In this document: positions 35,327-46,815 of the stretch, piece after piece
Position numbering within the stretch: position 1 is the first letter of the stretch
Layout of the letters: every line of letters begins with the position of its first letter
Origin: Tulasnella sp. 424
Lineage: Eukaryota > Basidiomycota > Agaricomycetes > Cantharellales > Tulasnellaceae
Direction of reading: 5' to 3'
Length of the DNA: 64,000 bases
Assembly: GCA_019633425.1 (NCBI GenBank)
Contig: WSUB01000129.1
Location: forward strand, 1-64,000
Made by a program: the position numbers and the translations under genes
The notes under the pieces: model-generated
What the model saw: the letters and a program-made list of their open reading frames with translations, nothing else
Told to the model about the DNA's origin: nothing
The model's database searches: none

Positions 35327-37568
35327 ATGCCTGCGGTAAGCACGCACTTCCCTTGTCGGACAAGCAGTGGTCTTGCTTGGCGTTGACCATGCTGACCCTT
35401 TCTCTTCTCTTGGCGTTCCAAGTCGTTCCCTTCTTCTTTCGCCTCCGCTGCCAGGGACCATGCTACCGCCGCCGAGTCGACCATGCGAGGTTCGTCGATC
35501 GGTACTTTCGACTTCGCCCACCACCGCACTAACCGCCTTCTTTCCTTTCCTGCTCCATAGTCGCTCTTCCCCCATGGCTCAGGCCGCTCAACGGCTTCGA
35601 CCCCCTTCCTCACTCACTCGACCCCATCCTCCCACCTCCCGTCCCTTCCGTGCACTTCCAACACACCACCATGTCACGATCTTCTTCTAAAACCGATATT
35701 GACCATGATACCGTCATGAGCGATGTGTATCATTACGAGGGAGATAGAGAGGTAAGTCGCTTTATCCAATTCTTTCGATTGTCGTATTATTGGTTCTGAT
35801 CGAGCTGAAAGCTGACCCGTCGATTCGATGCCTCCTCATTCTTTTCGCCCTTCTCTGCCTCGTCTTCCTCCTTTACCCAGGACACCGACGAGACTCTTCT
35901 CGAGCGGACCAACCCCAGCTTCGCCAACTCACCATTACGACACTCTACGGCGACCAACTATTTCGAGGGCCGCAGACACTTCTCACCCGAGCTCGGGGAC
36001 CACGAGGAGGACCACTTCGAGTTCGAATGCGAGTCTGAAGAAGAAGTGGTGGAATTCGTCCAACGCGCTCGAGCTCGCTCTGTCAAGGAGAAGAAGGCGG
36101 CTGTAATCAACAAGCACGCAGCCACGTCCAGGAAGCATTTAGTTAAGACAGTTAAGAACAAGAAGAAGGCGTCGAAGCTCCCGGTACCTGCACTTCCTCA
36201 TCTCACTCGTACCTTGAAAATGCCTGCAGTAAGCACACAGTTCCCTTCTCGAACCGCGAGTGGTACTACTTGACGATGGCCACGCTGACCAATTTCCTTT
36301 CCTTGGCGTTTCCAAGTCATTCCCCTACTCTTTCGTCCGATCCTCCTCTACCGAAAGGCTTTCCACCCTCGCCGAGACCGCTATAGGAGGTTCGTCGATC
36401 AGCCTCTCGACTTCACCTACCACCGCACTAACCCCTGGCTCTCCCTCTCCTTTCAATTCTGTTTCGTAGCCACTTTACCCCCCAGGCTCAGGTCCCACCA
36501 GGATTACGAACCGCTTCCTCGCTTCTTCTATCCCGTCCTGCCTCCCAACGCCCCTTACACGCACATCCATCCCATCAAAATGTCCCGTTCGCCCTCGAAC
36601 ACCGAAACCAATCCTGATACAGCTATGTCCGACGCCTATCACACCGAAGGCGAAAGTGAGGTAAGCACATTACCCGGTTCCTTCGATCCACGCGTCGTTT
36701 GTTTTGATCGAGCTGAAACGTACCCCAAATTCCAGGAGGAAGACGACAACAACTACGGGCTCGATTACAGGTCTGAAGAAGAGAGCATTCCTGTGGCGAA
36801 GCCAGCTAGAACGCGTTCCATTAAGGAAAAGAAGAAGGCGTTGAAAGCCGCCGACGCCATCGACAAGCGCTCCAAGAACAGGTCCGTCAAGAACGCGAAA
36901 CACTTGAAGAAGGCGCCGGTGACTGGTAACCAAAACGCACCGGCTAGGCGAACGAGGAGCTCCACTGTAAGTCGTTCGACTCTCCTCGCATCGGGAGTGC
37001 AGCAGAGTCTGACGATCCGAACGATCCTCCGCACTAGCACGCTCCCCCCGCTAGCACCCAGATCGTCGACTTCCCGGGGATCGATGCTGCCCAGCCCAGT
37101 GTAAAGGAAGCTGTAAGTCCTCCTCCCTCCCTTCGGCCCTTCGCTAACCCAAGCTCACGACGTCCTCCCTTCCTGATAGTTAACGCGAAAGGCCTGGTTG
37201 CCTCACAAGAAGGACATCTTGCAAGCTGCTTTGGTCGTGTGGTGGCACGCCGAAGGAGCCGATCGGTACAACCACCCGACCAAGATGGTTCTCCCGAATC
37301 AAAATGACGTCCAGGCTTGGGACTGGATCTCGGCGGAGTGCAAGGCCTTGAACGGCTCGTTTAACCGAGCACGGTGAGTGATAGCCACTAGCTCTTGGAG
37401 TTTCTCTTTTGACGAGCGCGGATGAAGCTGACGACGATGGTTTTTGGACACTTTGTCTTTCGTAGTGGCGGAGTGTACATCATCGCTCGCAGTATGCATA
37501 TGAAGGACGATCTCCGCCCGGTCTCCGTTCCCGGCGAGTCGACTGCTAGGCTGCGCCGACGTAAGTAA
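35327..37568 (+). CDS. B6: in-frame fusion of two family B genes, 493 aa
   Basis: Exons are 35327-35335, 35423-35489, 35561-35751, 35881-36228, 36317-36389, 36470-36660, 36736-36966, 37038-37112, 37180-37373 and 37466-37568 (1,482 nt). The first four exons are the N-terminal half of a B7/B8-like gene, with Pro-rich, acidic and Lys-rich parts. Inside exon 4 (about 36,180) the sequence switches, with no frame break, into the 5' UTR of a second, B3-like gene. It reads through its Met-Pro-Ala (36,220-36,228) and uses that gene's original first donor. Exons 2-7 of the second copy then follow complete. The result is a doubled N-terminus with a single Trp domain. Total length and all junction phases agree, so the fusion could be translated. 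The alternative is two genes, but the second would have no promoter. As in B3, the 75-nt intron at 36,661-36,735 is stop-free and in phase. Confidence 0.65.
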
Positions 37569-37922
37569 TCGGCCCACCCCTCCAAACAAAAAACCATCTT
37601 GCTCGCGCGTATCGCGCATATCCTCCGCCACTTCCCTTTTACTTCTTTCATTTCTTACAAGTCGGTAGCGAAGAGTCACGAGGGGGAGTTTTTTAGAACG
37701 TCTACTCCCTCGCACGGAATGAAATCCTAAAAAACTCTCCCTCGCGACTCTTCGCTACCGACTTGTTGTTTATCCGTGTATTATTATTCTTTTGTCGACT
37801 CTACAAAGGATAAAGATGTATGTTGTAGAAAAACAATTGGAGTATCTGGATCAGAGGCCCACGAGCGCGAGCTTTGAGGACAAGTAGGGTGTGGGCGATT
37901 CGCTGGCGATGGCTTAACGGAA

Positions 37923-37930
37923 TGACGTCA
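37923..37930. promoter_or_regulatory. CRE-like palindrome TGACGTCA
   Basis: Perfect TGACGTCA followed by TTGACAGGGTCGTGACG, about 355 nt after the B6 stop. Confidence 0.5.
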
Positions 37931-38619
37931 TTGACAGGGTCGTGACGAGGGGCGTTGGTAATGAAGGTTTGCATGATTGATTCGATCGGCTTGCGGTCTG
38001 CGAATAGCTCGCTGGGTCCAGGTCCGTTCCACTTGCAGGTGCAGCAACCTCGGAATATTCCGCACGCTGAGTTGATCCCATGAGATGGATTCTTGCCGCT
38101 AGCTTCCTTGCCACATGTCCCAACCGGTACTAGCTGCTGTCGTTCGCATACGGAGATAATCCTCAGGGAACTCTACATATCACGCACGAGGAATATCGCT
38201 TACGAAACGTCTCGGGATGAGCTTGAGCCTCCAACTCCAGCCCGGCCTTTACACCTTGTGAGCAACTCACTGTTGGCGCCACCCCCAGCCCAGCGAAATC
38301 TTGTCCACATGATATTGTGAAAAAATGTACTAGCTCTAGATACCCGTTGCAACAATGTCCAGCGTTACTGGTAAGTCACTCCCAATCGAGATACAACGAA
38401 AGTAACCGCCCCCATTGCGATGTCGCTAATCAACTTCAGACTATCGACTACCCTAGCTTGGCTCCCGCTGGCCTGGAATAACCAATAAGCGTCGCAAAAC
38501 GTCGTTCCGATTATTGCTGGCCGACTTGCACCACCGTAGAGTATACATGTACACCCAAAAACGCCGAATGCCCCGATATTGAAAGGGTCGGAAGTCTTGA
38601 CTTCATGGTCGGAGCCGGC

Positions 38620-38640
38620 AAAGGTACCGATTGGGAGGAG
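38620..38640 (+). repeat. Relic of A exon 2 start
   Basis: AAAGGTACCGATTGGGAGGA about 430 nt before the A7 ATG. Confidence 0.4.
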
Positions 38641-39053
38641 TCGAGTCGAGTCGAGTCCACGATCGAGTGCGTCAAACTTGGTGTTGCGGCGATAACACCT
38701 GGTCGAAGAAGGATTCGTACTCCCACTGAAAGGCTCTTGAAAACTCTGAGCGGCCCCACGCCATCGCAGACATGAAGAGAGATACGAAAGCCATGTTGTC
38801 TCGACCGTTTGCTGCTCTCGCTGAGGTCAACAGAGGGCATGGTTGGAATTAGAATGTCTCTCGGGGAAATATGCAAATGTGATGAGATGAGAGGTCGCCG
38901 ACGCCGAGAACATGGCGACCTGCATGCAAGCGCATCCCCTTGTCCCTCGTTCTTCGCCGACTTCGATATCCAGCATTTGCACTGCACACCACCGAGCTAA
39001 ATCTCGAAGTACTCAATACCATCACAAACCGTGGCAAGCGCTCGCACAGCACG

Positions 39054-40251
39054 ATGTCCTCTCCACCGGAAAGTACGTAGTCCTCGACAATCAATAGTTG
39101 TGTTCAGGCATCGTCAACAGGTTTCGGTTCGTAGTCGAACCGTTTAAGGGTACCAACTGGGAAGAATGCAACCATTTTGTTCGCGCTATCCGTGCGGCGG
39201 CATGGAAGGAAGGCAAATCTCGGGATCTCGCTTGGATAGCGGACTTTGCGGGACTCCACCTCTCGCATAAAGCGCTATGGTGGCACTCCCGGCTTCCGCA
39301 AGATGTCTGTGAAGACTGGAAAAAGTTGCAAGTTGCACTCTTGGATCAGTGGCCGCCTCAAGAAGATGACGACGAGTGAGAACGCAATTGGGTCTTGTAA
39401 TCCATTCGGGAATGCTGGATAATATAATAACGCTTCTGTACATAGGCCTCGGATCGAGCCAACACCGGCAGCTGCGCCTTCACTCGGTCGCAGTGATAAA
39501 GCTGACTACCCACCAAATGGGATTCTGAAAGTGGTTACAGATGGGACCAATACTGTCTCGTACATTAAATTTCGTGACGGGAATTCTCTTTGCGGTTTGA
39601 CAAACAAGGCGACCGAGGCTCTCCGCATACGCTGCAATTCCTTGTCCAGCGCTACTCTTCTCGAACGGATCGTAAGTTTTAAGTTTATTTACCTTTTGGT
39701 CTAATGACGGAATGCGCTTACAAACGTGGCGTAGGATGGATCTCGTCACTCTTGGCTAGGAGTTCAGTGGACGAACACGAATCCCGACCTGAAAAGTGGA
39801 TCCATTAGGTGTGCACGGCGTTCGACTACTCATATCCCGGTTCTAAGATGTAAATTTCCAGCTACGGGTACCTGGTGCTAGTGGAATCACTTAAATTCCA
39901 AACTTCTTGGACGACCAGTTACCCCTACCAGCTTGCATCGAGCACTGTTTCGGCAAATCGGGAGGTAGTTCCATTCTGGGAGACCGAAGATACCAGTAGT
40001 ATGTCTATTCCTTTTTGACTCTGGCTTCCTTTGGCTTTTGACTTAGAAATGACCTGTGTTGTTAGAAGTCACAATTGGTATCTTCTGCAGCAGCACCAGC
40101 CTAGTCCTTGCCGCTGATCCGGACGCCTACGCGAATAAGTATCCCAGCTGGAGAAGAGCGGTAAGCCTATTAACCACAATGATATACTACAGCTGATGCC
40201 TTGCTTTCTCAGAAACTTTTCATCGAGCAGCTTGACGAGCCACTACACTGA
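39054..40251 (+). CDS. Family A copy A7, 276 aa
   Basis: Exons are 39054-39072, 39135-39375, 39446-39671, 39735-39808, 39862-39998, 40066-40160 and 40213-40251 (831 nt). A7, A8 and A9 share a GTACGT first donor and a purine-rich intron 1 that ends in a ggtttcggttc-type sequence before exon 2, unlike A1-A6. The protein starts Met-Ser-Ser-Pro-Pro-Glu. The usual stop after EQLD is lost, and the frame runs four residues further (EPLH, TGA). The loop after KVTIG is IFCSSTSLVL. Confidence 0.75.
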
Positions 40252-40980
40252 ACGGTTTCAAGCTGGATTCCTTTGAAACATACCGCGAATCCTAGTTCAG
40301 TGTGACGATCTATGCTAATTATAGAAATTTCCTGAAGGGGTGTGCTTTGAATGAGGCCGCCTTTGGATAGGACGCCTTACTCTCCGGAAACCTGTCGATG
40401 AACCAGCGACCCGAGTTTGGTGAAGTGAGATTTACGCCATTCCATCAGCTTTTACTGTGATACATCGCGCGGTATGGTAATAGAAAATGACCCATTTGAT
40501 ATCAAGTTAATCCACCCGCTGCCTATGTGTACTGAGGCATTCCTTTTGCACTCAGTTCGTCTCGTATATTGAGTCATGAATCCCATGATTTGACTACACC
40601 TCGCGGCACCTGTCCGTATGGAAGTGCAACGATATCGAGCACGCATGTCGGGCCACTACTTGATCTAGACCAGACAGGCGCGGAGACGTACGAGGACGGG
40701 GACGCTCAGAACTGCGCAATAGTCCATAGACCCCGCTGGGCCCGTCCCTTAGCGATCTCCTATCCTCTGTGGAGTCTGCATCGTCGGTGCATCGTCTAGC
40801 CGTTAGGATGTCAGATGGGGTAGTCAGCGGACGTCAATGAACAGGCAAGATGCAGCAAGTTCCAGGCGGGGCCAAAATCAGAAGTGTGGGCCATACACTC
40901 GAGCCTGTCTTGGGTGAGTACTGAACCCAATCCACCCCCCACGATCCGTTCGAAACTCCGCTTGAACTGATCTGCTGAGC

Positions 40981-41368
40981 TCACCTAGCGTCATGTGACA
41001 CACTAAGAGCTCGAAAACCAAACGCGGAGACAACCATCACATGGACCGGAGGGTGAAGGGCATGGAGCCAAGGGCATCCGCGTGACGACAGCTAGTTAGA
41101 AAGTTGTAATTACTACGGTTCTCATTAATCCCATTCTCAATCAATTGCTTTAAACCCATTTGGGTGTGGATGGAGCATACAGCATTTGGGTATATCCAAA
41201 CATATATTGTATTCTAGTCATTCCTATAGAAGTAATGAGTACAGTTTTCTAGCTAATTGTGGTCATGCGGACGCCCTTGGCTCCATGCCCTTCACCCCCT
41301 CCGGTCCATGCGATGGTTGTCTTCGCGTTTGTTTTTCGAGCTCTTAGTGTGTCACATGACGCTAGGTG
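40981..41368. repeat. Inner inverted repeat 1 of the foldback element
   Basis: Arms at about 40,981-41,090 and 41,258-41,368 are inverted copies of about 110 nt at high identity (for example gtgtcacatgacgctagg against cctagcgtcatgtgacac). They enclose an AT-rich 165-nt loop. Confidence 0.7.
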
Positions 41369-42085
41369 CGGTAGGCCGGACGGTCGTGGAAGACTTCAGT
41401 TTCCCGACTCATTTCCTTCTCGCTGCTCGCCGGTGTTTCCCCCGTATATGGTCCTAATTAAGCAAAGAATCGAGGGAATATGATATGTGATAGTAATGGA
41501 GTTAGAAATAGCTCACCTTAATGGGTGTTTCTGGCAAGAAACTCGCTGTAGTGAGTCTTGAGCAATCCCTTCCGATCGGAAGCACTGCTGACTAATCCAT
41601 TCGTCAGGGCGCCGGAAGCAGGGCCCAACGCCCAGTCCTTCACCCCCATCAAAAGGGTTGGCGTCGCCACCACTGACCCTCACCAGTTGAATCGTCGACG
41701 AGTTGAATATCACAGACGATGACGGCGACAGTCAACTCGTCGACAACTGGTGGGGTCAGTGGCGGCGACGCCAACCCTTTTGATGGGGGTGAAGGACTGG
41801 GCGTTGGGCCCTGCTTCCGGCGCCCTGACGAATCGATTAGTCAGCATTTCTTCCGATCGGAAGGGATTGCTCAAGACTCACTACAGCGAGTTTCTTGCCA
41901 GGAATACCCATTAAGGTGAGCTATCTCTAACTCCATTACTATCACATATCACGAAAACGCTCATATTCCCTCGATTCTTTGCTTAATTAGGACCATATAC
42001 GGGGGAAACACCGGCGAGCAGCGAGAAGGAACTGAGTCGGGAAACTGAAGTCTTCCACGACCGTCCGGTCTACCGCAGCTAGGTG
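41364..42085. repeat. Inner inverted repeat 2 of the foldback element
   Basis: A near-palindrome of two ~340-nt arms (41,364-41,705 and 41,728-42,085) around a centre near 41,716. Divergence is low apart from about 10 extra bases in the right arm. Open frames in the arms mirror each other and are a by-product of the palindrome. Confidence 0.75.
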
Positions 42086-42713
42086 TTCAAAAGTGTGGCC
42101 GCTGACTCAGCGGATCAGTTCAAGCGGAGTTTCGAACGGATCGTGGGGGGTGAATTGGGTTCAGTTTGGGTGAGTGTGCACCTTTGACCGAGCGAGTTTG
42201 TGATGCGCAACGGGAGCAAAAACCGCACTACGCCAACTCGAGTGGTGGTGCTCTGGTGGGGACGGCTTGAATTCGGTCCTCGTCAGTATGATTGTCGAGG
42301 ACAGTGGGTGGTGCAGGAGCACGGACGATGCTCGGTGCGGTGAACGTGCTCAGGAGTGTGTTGCATCTTGGACTGCTTCCTCACCGCTCGGAGCGCAAGG
42401 CGAGCCTGGCGCGGGCGGAGTCGGTCGTCCTTGCCAACCTCTGGCCTCAAATGGCCTTGCGATGTGTCTGCTCCCCGTCTGTTCTCAGCATACAAAGATT
42501 TCCACACGCCGGTCAGTTGAAATTGACGATGGTGGGGCTAGGTGAAACGACATCCATCTCACCCAGCACAGTCGAGCCTCGATCCTTGGCGTATTTCGCG
42601 CAATATTGAGCCAAACAAAGTCGATAATTTCCAACGGGATTCAGTTGCGGGAACCTTCTTTGTTTCCCCTTTGTGCTCGATTCCATCGGAGTCTACCCGG
42701 TTGGTGGGGCTGA

Positions 42714-42863
42714 CACAGGTGGGAAACGGACATGTTCGCCTGGAAAACATGAAGACAGCACAGAACAAACAGAAAGGCACCTGCCTAATGGGGCAAGCGC
42801 GTCCAAGTTCTTTGTCTGCTGTACTCATGTTTCCCGACCAAACATGCTCAATTCTCCCCTGTG
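42714..42863. mobile_element. MITE-like element, 150 bp, TGA target duplication
   Basis: The ends CACAGG and CCTGTG are flanked on both sides by TGA (42,711-42,713 and 42,864-42,866). The inverted similarity extends imperfectly for about 45 nt and includes catgtt and gaaacatga on both sides. Spacers of other modules run straight from ggggctga into the aggggaagaa word, so this is an insertion. A 3-bp duplication and CACA ends would suit a CACTA-type or a PIF/Harbinger-type family; the choice is open. Confidence 0.55.
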
Positions 42864-43424
42864 TGAGTCGGAGGGGAAGAAACCTAGTGGGATTTTCAAG
42901 GGTCCTGCTCTCGATGATATCACAAACCACGACGTCTCGCTCCTCGCTTCACCCCGAATTCCCGGACTGCCCTCGATACTCCTGACACCTTCTCTCATGA
43001 CTTCTATCTGCTCTTTCCTGGTGCGGGCAACGTGCGTTATTTATAATTCACAATCTCCACACTCCGGCTGACCTCCTTTCCCGTTCCGATGTCCGGGTCC
43101 AGTGCCCCGAAGACGTCTGCATCGACTTTCAAACGCAGCTCCTTCATGCAAGTGGAGTGCATAGTTGTGAAATGCATACATGCAAACTGACCCATACGCC
43201 TTATCACCTGCAGCGCAAATCGAAATTCGGCCTAAAGAGTCAGAACTCCAATGGGAAATAGACAGCCATTCAACGCGACATTCCAGAATGCGGTGCAGCG
43301 CCACAAATGGGGTGGGCTCATGTCATTAAAATTGTAATAGCCCGATAAGAGAAACCATTGAATAGGGGATTTTTGTAGCGATGCGATGATCCCGTCGGCG
43401 GACAAGTCGCGTGACGTTGGAACT

Positions 43425-43734
43425 CACGTGATCTTTGTCCTCTAAACGCGCCCTCCACCTCTGAGAGACTCTGCAAGAACGACACCTCGCCCGTCTCCAG
43501 GGACAATACCTTTGCAGCTAGGTAGCAACGCAGAATGCCAAAGTACCTGAAGTGCGGACGATGGGGAGCACCACTGAGCAATAAATAAAAGAAAATAAAC
43601 AATCTCCAACCCATCTGGCCCAGCCCTCAATCCCCATTCTACTCGGCTCCCGTCAATTACGCATACCCTCTCAATTGTGTCCCTCCATGACTACATGCAA
43701 TCTGTGTTTAAGTGCTGCGACCCGGGGATATAAA
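43425..43734 (+). promoter_or_regulatory. B7 promoter: CACGTG box to TATA box
   Basis: CACGTG at 43425-43430 and a full TATAAA at 43729-43734. Sequence between them is shorter than in other modules through small deletions. Confidence 0.6.
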
Positions 43735-43909
43735 GGGGCCCCTCATCGTAGCTTGGACAAATCCTCTAACGTCCCTTCGTGCCACCACCTCCCCTCGCGT
43801 CGCTCCCCTTCCTCCTCCACGCGCCTCTACATCCTCCAACTCACAGCTCTAGACTTACAGCACTTGCGCTTCTCTTCCCTCATTACCTATCGTGACTTCC
43901 AACTTGAAC

Positions 43910-45377
43910 ATGCCTGCAGTAAGCAGACGCTTCCCTTCTCGAACTGCGAATGGTTTTACTTGACGATCGCCATGCTGACCCATTTCCCTTCCCTTGACGT
44001 TCCAAGTCATTCCCTATCTCTTTCATTCGCGCCTCTGCTGCTGATGCCCATGTCACCGCCGCCGAGTTGACCGAGCGAGGTTCGTTGATCGGTCCTTTCG
44101 ACTTCACCCACCACAGCACTAACCACTTTACTTCATTTCATCTTTGACCCTCTTTCTCACTCACTCTACCCTACCCTCTCACCTCCCGTATCGCACGTCC
44201 GTTTCGAGTTCATGTCTCGATATTCCTCCAACACCGACACCGAAAGTGATATATTCATGGCCGACGCGTGCCATTGTGAAGGCGCCAGCGAGGTAAGTCG
44301 CCCGACCCAGCTCCTTCGATTCACGTGTTACTTGTTTTGATGGAGCTGAAAGCTGACCCGTCGATGCCTCCTCCCTCCTTCCGTCCTTCTTCGTCTCGCC
44401 TTCCTCATTTATCCAGGACACAGACGATACTCCTCTCGAGCGGACCTTCAACCCCAGCTTCGGCAACTCGCTATTACGACACTCTACGGCGACCAACTAC
44501 TTCGAGGGCCGTGAACACTTCGCACCCGAGTTTCAGGACCACGAGGAGGACCACTTCGAGCTCGAACGCGAGTCTGGCGAAGACGTGGTGGAACTCGTCC
44601 AACGCGCTCGAGCTCGCTCCATCAAGGAGAAGAAGGCGGCTGTTAAAGCCGCCGACGCTGTGAACAAGCACGCAACCACGTCCAGGAAGCGTTTGGTCAA
44701 GAGCGTTAAGAACAAGAAGGCGTCGGCGGGTAGAACCCCAAACGTACCCGCGAGGCAAACGAGGAGCTCTACGGTAAGTCGTTCGACTCTCCTCATATCG
44801 AGAGTGCAGCAGGATCTGACGATCCGGACGATCTTCCGCACTAGCAGTCTCAACCCGCCGCCAGCACTCAGATCATCGACTCCCCGGGGATCGAAATTGC
44901 CCAGCCCGCCGAAAATAAAATCGTAAGTCGTCCTCTCCTACCTTCGTTTCTTCAATAATCCAAGCTCACGACATACTCCCCTCCTCCATTCCTTTTCTTC
45001 ACCCTTTTTATGCGCCAGTTAACACGAAAGACCTGGTTGCCTAAGGAGAAGGCCATCTTGAAAGCCGCTTTGGTCTCGTGGTGGGAAGCCAAAGGAGCCG
45101 ATAAGTACAACCACCCGACCAACATGGTACTTCCCAAGAAGAAAAACGACTCGGATTGGGACTGCATCTTGGCGCGGTGCAAAGAATTGGACGAATCGTT
45201 TGATCGAGGGCGGTGAGTGATCGCGAACACTTCTTTCGTTTTTATTTTCCTTTGGCCTGGACGGTGCTGACGACGATGCCTTTGGATATCTTTCTTCGCA
45301 GAGACGGATTGATCAATATAGCCGGCAAGATCAACCCTCTTCCGGCGGTCAGCGACTCGCTGGCTGCGTTGCGCTGA
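43910..45377 (+). CDS. Family B copy B7 with shifted exon 3, 320 aa
   Basis: Exons are 43910-43918, 44007-44079, 44117-44292, 44417-44773, 44845-44922, 45019-45212 and 45302-45377 (963 nt). The normal exon-3 acceptor and the LPPWLRP segment are deleted. The only AG that keeps the frame is at 44,115-44,116, giving exon 3 the start ALTTLLHFIFDP and intron 2 a length of only 37 nt, short even for a fungus. Splicing there is uncertain; a start at the Met in EFMSRYSS is the alternative. The rest is the second B type: an acidic block (DHEEDHFELE), a basic block (KEKKAAVKAADAV) and the Trp domain RKTWLPKEKAILKAALVSWW. It ends RDGLINIAGKINP. Confidence 0.6.
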
Positions 45378-45715
45378 CACATATAATCGGCCGGCTCCTC
45401 AAAAAACATCATCCTGCTCGCGCGTATCGGGCATACCGTTCCCTCCATCTTCTTCTTTACTTCCTTTATTTCCTATATCATCTACTCCCTTGTACAGAAT
45501 GAAATCCTAAAAACTCCCCCTCGCAACTCTTCGCTATCGACCTGTAGTTTATCGGTGTATTATTATCATTGTAGACTCCACAAGAGGGGGAAAATGTACG
45601 TCGTAGAAAACCAATTGGAATACGTCTTGGATATGGATTAGTGCATGGTGCGCGATCAAAAGTTTTGAGGACAAGTAGAGTGGGTTGGGTGATTTGCTGG
45701 TGAGGCATGATGCAA

Positions 45716-45723
45716 TGACGTCA
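45716..45723. promoter_or_regulatory. CRE-like palindrome TGACGTCA
   Basis: Perfect TGACGTCA followed by TTGACAAGGTCGTGATG, about 340 nt after the B7 stop. Confidence 0.5.
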
Positions 45724-46410
45724 TTGACAAGGTCGTGATGAGGAACGGTGGCAGTGAGGGTTTGCATGATTGATTCGATCGACTTGCGGTATACTAATGG
45801 CGAATGGTTCGCTCGGTCCGGGTCGGTTCCGGTAGCAGTTGCAACAACCTCAGGATATTCCGTGCGTTGGGTTGATCCCATGAGAGGGATTCATGCCACT
45901 TCCTTGCCCGATATCCTGACCGCTGCTACTTGCGGCCGTTAGCATACAAATTTAATCTTTAGAGAACTCTGGATAGTCCGCACGAGTAATACCGCTTCCG
46001 AAAAATCCTGGGGTGGGCTTGAGCCTCCAACTCCAGCCCGCCCTCTACACCTTGTGAGCAACTGGCAGTTATCGCCATCCTCAACCCCGCGAAACCTCGT
46101 CCACATGATATCGTGAAAATTTTCACGGGCCCTGGATACCAGTTCCATTCACGTCCAGCGTTACTGGGAAGTCGCTCCCAATCGAGATCCAACGAAAGTA
46201 ACACCCCTCATTGCGATGTCGCTAATCCACTTCAGACTATCCCCCTACTCTAACTCTGCTTACGTTCGTCTACAATAATCAATAAGCGTCGCAAAACATC
46301 ATTCCGATTACTACTTGCCAACTTGCAACAGCACAGTGGAGCATACACCCAAGAACGCCGAATGGCTCGATATTGGAAGGGTCGGACGTTTTTTCTTACT
46401 CAGAGCCGGC

Positions 46411-46433
46411 AAAGATACCGATTGGAAGGAGTG
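46411..46433 (+). repeat. Relic of A exon 2 start (degenerate)
   Basis: AAAGATACCGATTGGAAGGA, the same relic with more changes, about 405 nt before the A8 ATG. Confidence 0.35.
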
Positions 46434-46815
46434 TAGTCGAGTTTAGTCCGCGATCGAGTGCGTCAAACTCGATCTTGCGACGATAACACGTGGTCGAAGA
46501 AGGATTCGTACTCACACTGAAAGGCTCTCAAAAGGCTTTGATGCGGCCTGCGGGACGCCATCGCAGACATGGCCGTTTGCCACTCCTATTGAGGTCAACA
46601 GCGAGCACGATCGGATTAGAATGTCTCTCAGGGAAATATGCAGATGTGATGAGATGAGAGGTCGCCGAGGCCGGGAATATGGCAGCCTGCAAGCGGATCC
46701 CCTTGTCCCCCGTTCTTCGCTGACTTCGATATCCAGCACCGCACTGCACACCATCGAGCTAAATCTCGAAGTAACCAATACCATCGCAAATAGTGGCAAG
46801 CGCTCGCCTAGCACG

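Larger units (their letters stand above)
37569..39053 (+). other. B6-A7 joint and A7 leader
   Basis: B 3' flank, CRE palindrome, a short tcgag run (38,641-38,660), exon-2 relic and A leader. No conserved frame. Confidence 0.55.
40910..42175. mobile_element. Foldback Mutator-like element with 10-bp target duplication
   Basis: The element spans 40920-42165 (1,246 bp) and is flanked by TTGGGTGAGT at 40910-40919 and 42166-42175. Its ends, ACTGAACCCAAT and ATTGGGTTCAGT, begin a ~59-bp terminal inverted repeat (40,920-40,978 and 42,107-42,165) with about two mismatches. Other spacers (near 15,410 and 50,310) show the unfilled site with a single copy of the target. Inside there are two further nested inverted repeats and no coding frame worth naming. 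A 9-11 bp duplication with long terminal repeats is typical of the Mutator superfamily. It is non-autonomous; no transposase is in the window. Confidence 0.8.
40252..43909 (+). other. A7-B7 spacer
   Basis: No supported gene. The first part (about 40,440-40,800) matches the A8-B8 spacer (about 50,020-50,180). The foldback element interrupts it at 40,920-42,165 and a 150-bp element at 42,714-42,863. Otherwise common block, then the B7 promoter. Confidence 0.6.
45378..46815 (+). other. B7-A8 joint and A8 leader
   Basis: B 3' flank, CRE palindrome, exon-2 relic, A leader. No conserved frame. Confidence 0.55.

Noticed and set aside
41513..41919. Two similar 66-aa frames in the foldback element
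   Set aside because: They are mirror copies made by the palindrome. No start context, domain or splice logic.
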